Shown: piece by piece, positions 20,729-29,215 of the stretch
Numbering within the stretch: position 1 is the stretch's first letter
Layout of the letters: each line of letters starts with the position of its first letter
Origin: Tritrichomonas musculus
Lineage: Eukaryota; Parabasalia; Tritrichomonadida; Tritrichomonadidae
DNA: 64,000 bases
NCBI GenBank assembly: GCA_039105265.1
Contig: JAPFFF010000003.1
Coordinates: forward strand, 372,001-436,000
Reading direction: 5' to 3'
Program-made: the position numbers and the translations under genes
Notes under the pieces: model-generated
Seen by the model: only the letters and a program-made list of their open reading frames with translations
What the model was told of the DNA's origin: nothing
Database searches by the model: none

Positions 20729-20816
20729 GGTGATTACATTATATTTTATAATATTATGTTAGTTTGATTTATGCTTTATACTATAAAAAACAACTACCAA
20801 ATTTAGGATATAATTA
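20729..20816. repeat. 88-bp direct repeat, copy 2
   Basis: Exact second copy of the 20604-20691 segment, separated from it by 37 bases. Confidence 0.9.
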
Positions 20817-21476
20817 TACTAATTAGCTAAAAAATGTAATAATTTTTGTTAGTTAAACCGTTTTTAAGGTCAATTTTACCAATAAAATTAAGAGAACTCA
20901 TTCAAAATATTATTAATTTGATACAGATACTCTTCCTATCCCTATTTTTTATTGATTTAATAAATATTGCGTTATTTAAAAGTATAATAAAAAAATAATA
21001 AATTTCACACAATTTTTTTTGAGTAATTCTTTTGAAAAATTGAATTAAAATAAATTTATTCAATTATTTAAAATGGATATATTTCCTTATAAGATGAATA
21101 TATCTGAAATATTTTAGTTGGAATAGTAATAAAATAAATTAATATTAATAATTATCAAACTAAATATAGTATAATATGTTTAGATATTGAACTGGATCAG
21201 CACATTTGAGTTGTTGGACATCTGAAAGAACCTGAATTTCAATATAATCAGAAAAAAGAAGAAAATGATCACAAAATAGAATGATTTGGCCACTGTTTGA
21301 ATTTTATTATTTTATCCCTCGTATAAATTAGATGGGCTATCAAGGTATTTAGGTTTGAAAAAGACGATAAACATTTCTCTTTCAATTTCAATTTAAAAAG
21401 TTTAGAATTTATCATTTTCAATATGTTAAACCAGTATAACTTTTAAATAGTTTGTAAAAATTTTATAAAAATATAA

Positions 21477-21547
21477 AAGGTCAAAAATTAGCTTTCAATT
21501 TATTCAATATTCATTGCGACCAGGAAAACGCTTCACTTTTTTACCAA
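21477..21547 (+). promoter_or_regulatory. Proximal promoter of the RNR small-subunit gene
   Basis: AAGGTCAA (21477-21484) lies 64 bases, and CGCTTCACTT (21529-21538) 10 bases, upstream of the ATG. The second word contains a TCACTT initiator-like motif and matches a word in the large-subunit promoter. Function is inferred from position. Confidence 0.4.
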
Positions 21548-22651
21548 ATGCAATTATATACAAAAGAAGCATCTGATTACAAGCATGAGCCAATATTTAT
21601 GGGTAAGAACAGAAATGTTCAGAGATATGATATCCAAAAGTATCCATTCTTTGCTGAGCGTGCAAAAATCATTCGTGGTCTCTTTTGGTCACCAGAAGAA
21701 GTTAATATGAGCAAAGATAGATCTGACTATAAAGAATTATCACCAGGTTTACAACATGTTTTTGTTAGCAACTTGAAGTATCAAACATTGCTTGATTCTC
21801 TCATGGGAAGATCTTTGATGATGACTGTTGGTCGTGTTGTTACTAGTCCTGAATTCGAAGAATGTTTAGCATGGTGGGATGTATTTGAAGTTCTTCACAG
21901 TAAAAGTTATTCACACATCATTCAAGGAATTTTTGAAGACCCAAGCCCAATTTTCGATGATATTTTAATCAATCAATACATCACTAAGAGAAGTCAATCT
22001 GTCATTCAATACTATGATGCACTTGAAGAAGCTACTGATGCATATGCTGTCAAAAGGAAGCATCCAGAAACAATCACAAAGGAAGAAATTGAGAACCTTA
22101 AAGAAAAGATTTTACTTGCTATTGTTAATATCAACATTCTTGAAGGAATCCGTTTCTATGTTTCTTTTGCATGTTCTTTTGCTTTTGGTGAAAATAAAAT
22201 CATGATTGGTAATGCCTCAATTTTGAAATTAATTGCTACAGACGAATCACAGCACTTAATCCTTTCTCAATACCTCCTCAAAATCCTCCAAGAAAATGAA
22301 GCTGAAGGATTTGTTGAACTATGGAACAAGAACAAAGAAAAGATTATTGATATGTACCGCGTTGCTTTCGAAGAAGAAAAAGAATGGGCTGCATATCTTT
22401 TCAAAGACGAGTCTATGATTGGATTAAACGAAGCCATATTGGTTGAATATTTGACACACATTCTATATACAAGAATGTCAGCAATCAATCTTCCACCAAT
22501 AGTTGAAGAAAGAGAAAATCCAATCCCATGGATTAACAACTGGCTTCAATATAACCACGTTGAAACACTCCCACAAGAAACAGAAAATATCAGTTATACA
22601 ATTGGAACCCTTAAGTCTGATCTTAAGCTTGACGAAGTTGAACTTCTTTGA
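21548..22651 (+). CDS. nrdB: Class Ia ribonucleotide reductase small subunit, bacterial NrdB type
   Basis: The 367-residue protein houses the diiron-tyrosyl radical cofactor. All ligands can be read: Asp83 (LLDSLMGRS), Glu114 and His117 (FEVLHSKSY), radical Tyr121, Glu199 (NILEGIRFYVSFACSF), and Glu233 and His236 (ATDESQHL). The overall sequence tracks E. coli NrdB (HIFISNLKYQTLLDS, IHSRSYTHII, RFYVSFACSFAF, SMIGLN, NPIPWINTWL) rather than eukaryotic RRM2. The C-terminal tail (LKLDEVELL) would dock to the large subunit. It is divergent from the large-subunit gene with a transposon between them. Keeping every ligand argues for an active enzyme. Confidence 0.97.
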   Translation: MQLYTKEASDYKHEPIFMGKNRNVQRYDIQKYPFFAERAKIIRGLFWSPEEVNMSKDRSDYKELSPGLQHVFVSNLKYQTLLDSLMGRSLMMTVGRVVTSPEFEECLAWWDVFEVLHSKSYSHIIQGIFEDPSPIFDDILINQYITKRSQSVIQYYDALEEATDAYAVKRKHPETITKEEIENLKEKILLAIVNINILEGIRFYVSFACSFAFGENKIMIGNASILKLIATDESQHLILSQYLLKILQENEAEGFVELWNKNKEKIIDMYRVAFEEEKEWAAYLFKDESMIGLNEAILVEYLTHILYTRMSAINLPPIVEERENPIPWINNWLQYNHVETLPQETENISYTIGTLKSDLKLDEVELL

Positions 22652-22951
22652 AATTGACTTGATTCACCTCAAAGAATATTTAACTTTTGACACCTTTTTT
22701 TAAAAATATACTATTATCCTAAATCTCATCTTATTTTTAAAATATACTATTATCTGAAATATCTCCAATTAATTTTTTCTTTTAATAGAGTTTAGATCTT
22801 TTGGCAGAATGCTATTTTATTTTTAAGAGTCTTTGCTGGATAAGTATAAATAGTTCTTATAAACAATAAATTTCAAATTTGATTTTTCTAATAAATTGAG
22901 TATTTCAAAATTTTGAAAATTCTCATCTAAAAATTTTCTTTTATAAATTCA
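22652..22951. other. 300-bp AT-rich spacer with a short tandem duplication
   Basis: Two copies of a TTTTTAAAATATACTATTATC-like unit lie near 22697-22755. No gene is seen. Confidence 0.4.
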
Positions 22952-24186
22952 ATGATATTCCTTTTATTTCCATTTTTTTTTCGACAAAAAAAATCAGAAG
23001 ACTATGATTCTATATCATGGGGTTTCTTTACTTATCAAATTAAACCACGCTCAAAAAGCTTCCTATTTTTAAATTCGATTGTCATGAATTGTAATGTTCC
23101 AGATAATGGAGGATGTATTTTTATTCAAAATAAAGAAACAGAGATTAGCATTAGTGGTTCTTCTTTTATTCATTCGGCATCTGCAAAAACAGGTGGAGCT
23201 TTATTTCTAGATATTAAAAAGTCAGATTTTTCAAACTGCTGTATTCAAAATTGTACATCTAAAGAATCAGCATCATCAATTTGTGTAAGAGGTGTTGACC
23301 AAATGGTTGATAACCTAATATCAAATACAGCAATAACATTATGTGATTGCAACAAATCGACAATAGAAATAAGCCAAGGTAATCAAAATATATATTTGGT
23401 TAATGTTTCTAACAATCACGCCAAATCAACAGGATCTGGCATTATATCCAGCCTAATCAAGACAAATCAATGGTATCACTATTTAATGTTGTTGATAATA
23501 TTGGAGAAATAACCCTTGATTTTCAATATTCATTGGAAGTTACCAGTGTTATGAAATCCAATTTTATTAATAATACTAATATTCACTCAAAAGGATATAT
23601 CTTAATTTCATCAGGCCAATGGGATTTTAGATATTGTATTTTTCTCCGAAACAAAGGAACAGCTTTTCATCACTTATCAGATGACATTTCGTTCATAAGT
23701 TGTTCATTTGATATTCCACTTCCTACTGAAAGTATGTTTATTACGCGTGACATTCACTATGTAACAGATTGTCCATTAAACAAGATTGAAGACTTATATC
23801 TTGGATTTTGTCCTGCATTTGGAACCCCAACTAGTCCAATGCCGAGCCCAACACCAGGAATCACAATTAAAGAACCTTTACCGCATTCATTTTCAGCAAA
23901 TCCGCAATCGCAAACAATTTCTTATACAAATACATATCCTGCTACACAAACAATACAGATACAGAATAAAAATGGATTCTTTACTCTACTGCTATTACCA
24001 ATAACAATCATTGGTTTAGCAGCTCTGACGTTTATGATCTGTTCTTCGATTATTAAACCAAGCTTTGACCCTAATGACGAAAATAATCCAATAATGAATG
24101 GTGTTGATGAACAAGATATTATTGATATTGTTGGAGAAGAAGAAGAAATGCCTAGTAATAACGATGATAATAATAATTCAGAATAA
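22952..24186 (+). pseudogene. Beta-helix (Pmp-like) surface protein gene split by a frameshift
   Basis: Two overlapping frames (22952-23512 and 23470-24186) together look like one type I surface protein of the trichomonad polymorphic-membrane-protein style. The first frame has repeated 'GGCIFIQN', 'SSFIHSASAKTGGALFLD' and 'NCTSKESAS' turns. The second continues these, then has a Pro/Thr-rich stalk (TPTSPMPSPTPG), a membrane helix (LLLLPITIIGLAALTFMI) and an acidic cytoplasmic tail beginning SFDPNDENNP. The switch of frame falls between about 23400 and 23470. The N-terminus (MIFLLFPFFFRQKK) is only part of a signal peptide, so the 5' end is also damaged. It is probably a recent pseudogene, although a sequencing error could explain the single frame change. 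Confidence 0.65.
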
Positions 24187-24326
24187 AATATATTATAAAA
24201 CCTATATTTACGGTGTTTAGTTACGAAACTTTTGTTTTCCAATTTATCATTTCTATATTTGATAGGCCAATTTGATACTTAAAAAGTTTCCTTATTAATA
24301 TTTTTATTTTTCATGAATTAAGCAAA

Positions 24327-25277
24327 ATGGAGTTTGATCCAAATTATTATTTCTATTTGATATTTTTTAACTTGATATTGGCGGGTTTTGTTTCATCTCA
24401 AATTGTAGTCAAAGCATGTAACTTTAAGATGAATACAAATATTTTTAATGTTTCACAGGAAGTTGGGAGCACAAATCGCGATATTGTTTTTCTATATGCA
24501 ACAAAGCCTAATCCGGGTTTGATAATTAGCATATCATCTTTAAGAGGCACGGGCTGTCAATGTCGTATTATCTTATTTACTCCATCAAATTTCGAATTCA
24601 CTCGATTCTTAGTTCATTTTTTTATTAAAAAAAATGTTGAAGTAGTTTTTAATGCAGATGATAAACTAAAAAGATCATATGCACCTCATATGCTCAGGTA
24701 TGAATACGAGTTGGAGTGGCTTCAAAAACATAAAAAAGAGGTTGATAAAATTCTACATTCTGATTCTTTGGATGTTTTTTTCCAAGGTGATCCATTTACA
24801 TCCATTATTAGCAATGATTCACTAATATTTATTGTTGAACCACAGTGTATTAGATCTTGTGGCTGGAATCTTGCATGGGCAAATGAATGTTATGGTCCAA
24901 TAGGATTAAGAACTCTAAAAAATAATTTTATTATTTGTAGCGGATCAATTAGTGGCCCATCGAATGAATACATCAAATTACTTACACTAATGATTGATCA
25001 AAATGAATGGAAAACATGTTGGGGTCCAAGTCATGATCAACCTATATTAAATCACATTATTTGGAACGATATTGCCAAAATGAATGGTATTAAATACAAA
25101 TTGTCTGGTTGCGGTGGTGGTTTTTTTACGATGCAATGGTGTGTTCTTGAGAAAAAAGTTTTATATAATGAACATAACCAAATAATTTCAAATGAGGGAA
25201 GTGTTCCGAGTTATATTCATCAATACAACAGGTATCCAAATTTAACAAGGAAGTTATTTGAAATATATGTTAACTAA
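24327..25277 (+). CDS. Glycosyltransferase-like type II membrane protein
   Basis: The 316-residue protein has a short cytoplasmic start, a signal-anchor helix (YYFYLIFFNLILAGFVSS, residues ~7-24) and a lumenal GT-A-like domain. The key motif DSLDVFFQGDPF (146-157) matches the 'D-x-x-D-V-x-F-Q-x-D-P-F' nucleotide-sugar/metal site of a broad eukaryotic glycosyltransferase group. HDQPILNHIIW (236-246) is the usual second active-site segment of the same group, and Cys-rich stretches (CIRSCGW, NECYG) may form disulfides. It would act in the ER or Golgi on glycoproteins or glycolipids; donor and acceptor are unknown. Flanking genes encode surface proteins. Confidence 0.75.
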   Translation: MEFDPNYYFYLIFFNLILAGFVSSQIVVKACNFKMNTNIFNVSQEVGSTNRDIVFLYATKPNPGLIISISSLRGTGCQCRIILFTPSNFEFTRFLVHFFIKKNVEVVFNADDKLKRSYAPHMLRYEYELEWLQKHKKEVDKILHSDSLDVFFQGDPFTSIISNDSLIFIVEPQCIRSCGWNLAWANECYGPIGLRTLKNNFIICSGSISGPSNEYIKLLTLMIDQNEWKTCWGPSHDQPILNHIIWNDIAKMNGIKYKLSGCGGGFFTMQWCVLEKKVLYNEHNQIISNEGSVPSYIHQYNRYPNLTRKLFEIYVN

Positions 25278-25960
25278 AATAGATATATAAGATTTTTATT
25301 TTTTTTCTCCAATTGTAAGATTTATTGGTACATTTATATTACAGTAATTAAATGAGTTCTAATATTTCAACATCAAGTATTTAGCAACTTTATATCCAAA
25401 TATTCATGTTTTCATCACATTTTTAGAAATAAAATATATTGACAACAGCATTTCATTACTACAATATATAATATATTTATATCTATTTAGAAATAAACAA
25501 ATGAAATAATATCAATATTTTATGATCATTATTGTGATAATTATATTTTATTTGGAATAAAGATTCATTCAAATTTTAGAAAAAAAACAAACTTTTTGAA
25601 AATTTTTCAATCAAAAAATTGAATTAAAGACTTTGTGAAAAAGTTTTGTCCATAAAACAAATGTTAATATCTTCAAAATTACTTTATAAAATTCTAATAT
25701 TTTATATATTATATTCTAAATATAAATTAAAAAATTGTATTCTTACATATAATAATTCTGTAAGAGATACAGAGTGCGATTAGCTTTGAAGTAATGCAAT
25801 TTTCTTTTTAAATTCGAAATATCTTGATTTATATTAAGTTTTTAATAATTATTTTTAAAATAATTATTTAAAATAAACATTTTATTATGATTTGGAATGA
25901 TATTTTACTAATAGAAGCTCAATAAATACTAGTACTAATCTGAGACTTGAAACAAAATGA
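25278..25960. other. AT-rich spacer, no gene seen
   Basis: This 683-bp very AT-rich spacer contains AACTTTTTGA at 25590-25599 and many short A/T runs. Base composition changes sharply near 25960, where the GC-richer island starts. Confidence 0.5.
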
Positions 25961-26628
25961 AATCACATCAGAAGTTAGATGGTTAAATCTAACTCGACAT
26001 CTACCTAGTTTATTAACATCATCGATTTAGTGATATTTTCATTAAATATTGTTGTTAATCGATCGATACGTTGTTGTTATTGTATCCGTATATGATATAA
26101 TCATAAGATGTATCCGAATAAGATATATATACATGTGTTGCGAACTATGTATCCGCACGTGTTGTATTCGCATATGATGTGTTCAACAATGTGTATCCGA
26201 TAATGCGTATCCGCATATGATATATCCATATATGATGTATTCGATAATGTGATGATGTATCCGATGTGATATGTTCGATAATGTGTACTCGATAAGTTGC
26301 ATCCGATAACGCGTGATCGATAAGATATATTCGCATATGTTATATTCGTTGTGATGTACTCGATAATGCGTATCCGCATATGACGCATCCGATAATGATG
26401 TATCCGCGTGTGATGTATTCACGTATGATGTATCCGTTGTGATGTACTCGTTAATGTATCCATATATGATGTATCTGTATGTGATGTACTCGTCGCGATA
26501 TATCCGCATGTGATGTATCCACATGTAATGAATCATCCAATTTATACTCATTATCGACCCAAAATAGACATGTTACTAAACCAGGTAGATATCGAGTTAA
26601 TTCTAACCATCTAACTTCTGATGTGATT
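25961..26628. repeat. Imperfect ~51-bp inverted repeat pair bounding the tandem array
   Basis: The left arm 25961-26011 (starting AATCACATCAGAAGTTAGAT) reappears inverted at 26577-26628 with about eight or nine differences. The inner part of the right arm, with its flank (TTATCGACCNAAAATAGACA...), is repeated directly at about 26899-26942. These arms frame the 15-bp tandem array and suggest a modular repeat unit. Confidence 0.75.
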
Positions 26629-26870
26629 CGTGAATGATTCTGATCGATTTCGTTAATGTGTACTCGATGTGATGTATCTGTATATGATGTACTCGTCGCG
26701 ATGTATCCGCATATGATATGATAGACAAGATATATCCGCATATGATGTATATGAATATGACGTAATCGATATGATGTATCCGCATATGATGTGATCAACA
26801 AGATGTACTCGACATGTTGCATCTGTATATGATGTATCCGCATATGATGAACCATTCACTTATACTTGGA
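26100..26870. repeat. Degenerate ~15-bp tandem array, consensus TATCCGCATATGATG
   Basis: Roughly fifty units of 14-15 bases vary around TATCC(G)CATATGATG, TATTCGATAATGTG and similar, in two blocks (about 26100-26530 and 26655-26860) separated by the inverted-repeat arm. Because most units are multiples of three and lack antisense stops, minus-strand frames stay open in all phases and give pentapeptide-like ADTSY/HMRIH repeats. That openness is better explained by the repeat than by coding. Confidence 0.8.
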
Positions 26871-26943
26871 ATCGATTCGACTGTTAATGTTCGACTGTTA
26901 TCGACCAAAAATAGACATGTTACTAAACTAGATAGATATCGAT

Positions 26944-27336
26944 TTAGTATCTAGCACGAATTCGTGAAGCATTAGCATATGATTCGATAGGTTTATCTAT
27001 ATACTTAAACGATTTGGTGTGTAGATCATAGTATCTGGACTTAAATGTATATGTGTCACTCTCTTCTGGATCGGTACTCTTTCGTGGTAATGTTCGTGAT
27101 ACGTTACAGAGTTTACCATTACGTTTGGTGAATCGTTTTATCGATTGTGGAATATCTTCGTTAAGTGTTCTAGTATCGAACTTGCTAGCATTTGGATTAC
27201 GACGAAACAGAGTGTTAACTGTCTTGTAGTCTTGTTTAGTTATTAACTCGGTGATAGCTCGTTTAAGTACTGCTAAGTCATCAGTAGTATATAACTCTTC
27301 GAGAGTTGGTTGTGATGAGTTCTTGGTGTCACTCAT
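26944..27336 (-). CDS. Small unknown protein of the island (131 aa)
   Basis: I prefer the start at 27336 (MSDTKNSSQPTLEELY), although an ATG exists 33 bases upstream (27369). The protein is basic and mixed in composition with no recognisable domain. Codons rich in CGT/CGA/TCG set it apart from the host genes. It belongs to the foreign island and has no counterpart that I recognise. Confidence 0.45.
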   Translation of the reverse strand: MSDTKNSSQPTLEELYTTDDLAVLKRAITELITKQDYKTVNTLFRRNPNASKFDTRTLNEDIPQSIKRFTKRNGKLCNVSRTLPRKSTDPEESDTYTFKSRYYDLHTKSFKYIDKPIESYANASRIRARY

Positions 27337-27404
27337 TTCTATGTAATTAAACTTACACAGATAACGCATAAATGTTAATTTCGATCCTATAATTAGCTAG
27401 ATGT

Positions 27405-27482
27405 GTTGGTATAGTTGTTGAATCATGAAGTGCATCTCCGGACTTCGGTTGCAGTGCAAGTTCGATTCGCTGCTATGCCAAC
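27405..27482 (+). tRNA. tRNA-like sequence with non-canonical arms
   Basis: A 78-nt segment starts GTTGGTA and ends TGCCAAC, which pair over 7 bp (one G-U) and can extend inward to 11 bp. Inside are an A-box-like TGGTATAGTTG, a helix GAAGT/ACTTC with a 10-base loop, a T-arm-like GCAGTG/CGCTGC helix holding the B-box-like AGTTCGATTCG, and a TTTT Pol III terminator directly after (27483-27486). The D-arm does not fold, and the T-arm loop has 11 rather than 7 bases, so no anticodon can be assigned. It may be a divergent element-borne tRNA, a tRNA relic or another Pol III RNA. Confidence 0.35.
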
Positions 27483-27619
27483 TTTTCGTATTATTTCGGT
27501 CCATACTCGTGATTGAATCCATACCGAATTAACACCTATGTGGTAAACTATTAGTTATTGATTATGGATAATACGAGTACATTTGGCGACAATTGTATCC
27601 TTGTAATGAACGTGTTAAT

Positions 27620-28159
27620 TCACGTTCCCCAATCGTTGTCAAATGATTCATGATTTCGAACAGCTATCATCATTCTCTTCATCTCGTTTTGATACTCATC
27701 TTTGTCGTGAACATTCTCTTCATAACGGAGTCGTTCAACGGATTTGGTTGTCGTATAATCAGTATCGATATTCATTAACGATTCGATGAATAGTTGAGAT
27801 TCACTTGGTTTTGGAACTGAATAGAGTTCACTCATATTCATCAATGATCGTTCGAACATAGCTGTATCTTTCAATGACTGTTTATACTGTTCACGACTTT
27901 GATGTTGTTTCTGTTGTTGATGTTTCATTGTCGACATTCGTTTGAATAGATCGTCATCAGACTGTTTCTGTTCACGTTTGATTTCATTGAATCGATTAAC
28001 GTAATCATCTACACGTACACCTCTAAAGTCGATATTCATCTGTTTGATACTCTTCTTCAATATAGGTTTCAACTCTCTGATCTTGAGTGATTCATATTGA
28101 TCAAAACCCGGTAATGATAGAATATCGGATTTCGTTAGTTTACTCAACAACTTCGTCAT
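27620..28159 (-). CDS. Small Lys/Gln-rich helical protein of the island (179 aa)
   Basis: It starts MTKLLSKLTKSDILSLPG and has a long helical Gln/Lys/Arg-rich middle (KREQKQSDDDLFKRMS, KHQQQKQHQSREQYKQS) that predicts a coiled coil. No family is recognised. It differs in composition and codon use from the host genes and sits among other short minus-strand frames of the island. Confidence 0.45.
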   Translation of the reverse strand: MTKLLSKLTKSDILSLPGFDQYESLKIRELKPILKKSIKQMNIDFRGVRVDDYVNRFNEIKREQKQSDDDLFKRMSTMKHQQQKQHQSREQYKQSLKDTAMFERSLMNMSELYSVPKPSESQLFIESLMNIDTDYTTTKSVERLRYEENVHDKDEYQNEMKRMMIAVRNHESFDNDWGT

Positions 28160-28190
28160 TTAAGATGAAATAAAAAATAATTTTCATAGT

Positions 28191-28388
28191 CTAACAATAA
28201 TTATCATCTACATCAATATTAACGTTGGTATCAATTTTAATGGTATCATCTATCGAATTAACATTAACGATAACACGTATATGAATATCATCGTATAGTA
28301 ATCTATCGATTTCATCTTGAGTCGGTTCCGACCAATCGACAACTACATCTATTTTTCGACCACCAACGTCTATGGATTTGACACTCAT
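28191..28388 (-). CDS. Very small acidic protein of the island (65 aa)
   Basis: The frame starts MSVKSIDVGGRKIDVVVDWS and ends in a Val/Asp/Asn-rich stretch. It lies 31 bases upstream of the neighbouring 179-residue frame on the same strand. It is short and unrecognised. It is supported only by its spacing and by the island's compact layout. Confidence 0.3.
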   Translation of the reverse strand: MSVKSIDVGGRKIDVVVDWSEPTQDEIDRLLYDDIHIRVIVNVNSIDDTIKIDTNVNIDVDDNYC

Positions 28389-28566
28389 TTAAGTGAAAAC
28401 AAAAATAAACATCATATACTCTTCATCGTCAGCGAATTCATCATTTACTCTTTATCAATTCGATTTTGGTCATATTCGATGTACGATCTATCAATCTATC
28501 GCTAACATAGAGAGTATCATGTCTACTCTCATCCGTTACTAGATTGAACTTCAACGAATTACCGAT

Positions 28567-28770
28567 TTAACTACCCTTCACTAATTCGATTGTTCTCATC
28601 AGAGGATCGTAACGATAGACTTGTCTCTCACTCGGACTGAAGAAGAAGACTCGTTTATGGAACGTATGACGATTATGAGAGATGATTCGTTTGACATCAG
28701 CAGGCATGATATAGTCAGGAACATCATCACAGGCGAAATCATCAGTGTGAATATAGTAGTTAGTAGTCAT
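28567..28770 (-). CDS. Very small protein of the island (67 aa)
   Basis: The frame starts MTTNYYIHTDDFACDD and has a balanced, globular-looking composition (HNRHTFHKRVFFFSPSERQV). It is the outermost minus-strand frame of the island; a short plus-strand frame (28876-28959, MTDPFAKMGGGY) begins about 100 bases to the right. No family is recognised. Confidence 0.35.
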   Translation of the reverse strand: MTTNYYIHTDDFACDDVPDYIMPADVKRIISHNRHTFHKRVFFFSPSERQVYRYDPLMRTIELVKGS

Positions 28771-29215
28771 TTGTGGTTGACTAAAAAGTTAATTCTGTAG
28801 GAGTTTGACTATCGTTTACAAGTGATCGGTGGAGCTCTAGTTTAGGACCATCATAAGGGGTCTGCGACGGCGGAAATGACTGATCCATTCGCTAAGATGG
28901 GTGGAGGATACGTAGTATCCGGAACAATGCTTAACCATTGGAGTACTATTTTCGAGTAGGAATCACAATCTTTACATTAATATCTTGTTGAAATATGTAA
29001 TTTCTTACCAGTGAGCAAAAGTAATAGTCATTGATCGATAATATTCTCTACAAATTACCAAGTTTATATCAACTTCAATTTTCACAAATAAGCGGTCTTC
29101 TTCACAATTTTGAGTTTCAATATTATTTGAGAGAAAACACATCAAAAAATTGTAAAAAACTAATTAAAAACATATTTATCATTAATAACAAAAAGCGAAT
29201 ATATATATATATAAA

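Larger units (their letters stand above)
20170..21223. mobile_element. Non-autonomous DNA transposon (AGATGT family, copy 1) with 8-bp TSD
   Basis: The 1,054-bp segment begins AGATGTCCAACAA and ends with the exact reverse complement TTGTTGGACATCT (13 bp). It is flanked on both sides by GAAAGAAC (20162-20169 and 21224-21231), an 8-bp target-site duplication. If a 10-bp local duplication in the left arm is allowed for, the inverted repeats extend to about 21 bp. There is no transposase frame. The interior is AT-rich with an exact 88-bp direct repeat and a palindrome (ATAGTATGTTAAACATACTAT near 20382). The 8-bp duplication suits hAT-like or P-like transposases. It sits between the two RNR genes. 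A second element with AGATGTACC ends is at 31.7 kb. Confidence 0.75.
25961..28960. mobile_element. Foreign GC-richer island; possible Maverick/Polinton-type or other virus-like element fragment (fossil)
   Basis: About 3 kb differs sharply from its surroundings. It is richer in G+C and CpG, full of ATCGAT/CATATG words, and carries closely spaced small frames on the minus strand (ends near 26944, 27620, 28191 and 28567) and a very short one on the plus strand near 28876, none like its neighbours. It also holds a tandem-repeat block with inverted arms and a tRNA-like sequence. Maverick elements fill a large share of trichomonad genomes and have many small compactly packed frames, hence the suggestion. 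No polymerase, integrase, ATPase or capsid gene is recognisable, so family is uncertain and this is a partial copy. Because several frames are still open, it looks comparatively young. Confidence 0.4.

Noticed and set aside
17274-22651. Bacterial contamination as the source of the RNR genes
   Set aside because: Both genes share the AT-rich spacers, initiator-like motifs and codon style of flanking eukaryotic genes on one continuous contig, and they are interrupted by a transposon family also present at 31.7 kb.
23400-23470. Intron explaining the frame change in the surface gene
   Set aside because: No trichomonad-type 5' GTAYGT or 3' ACTAACACACAG motif is present at the junction. A frameshift is simpler.
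26101-26859. Several minus-strand frames of 60-134 codons with HMRIH/ADTSY repeats
   Set aside because: Overlapping frames in all phases follow from the 15-bp tandem array. I see no sign of coding constraint.
26100-26870. CRISPR array
   Set aside because: There are no constant repeats with unique spacers. The units are contiguous and degenerate, and the setting is eukaryotic.
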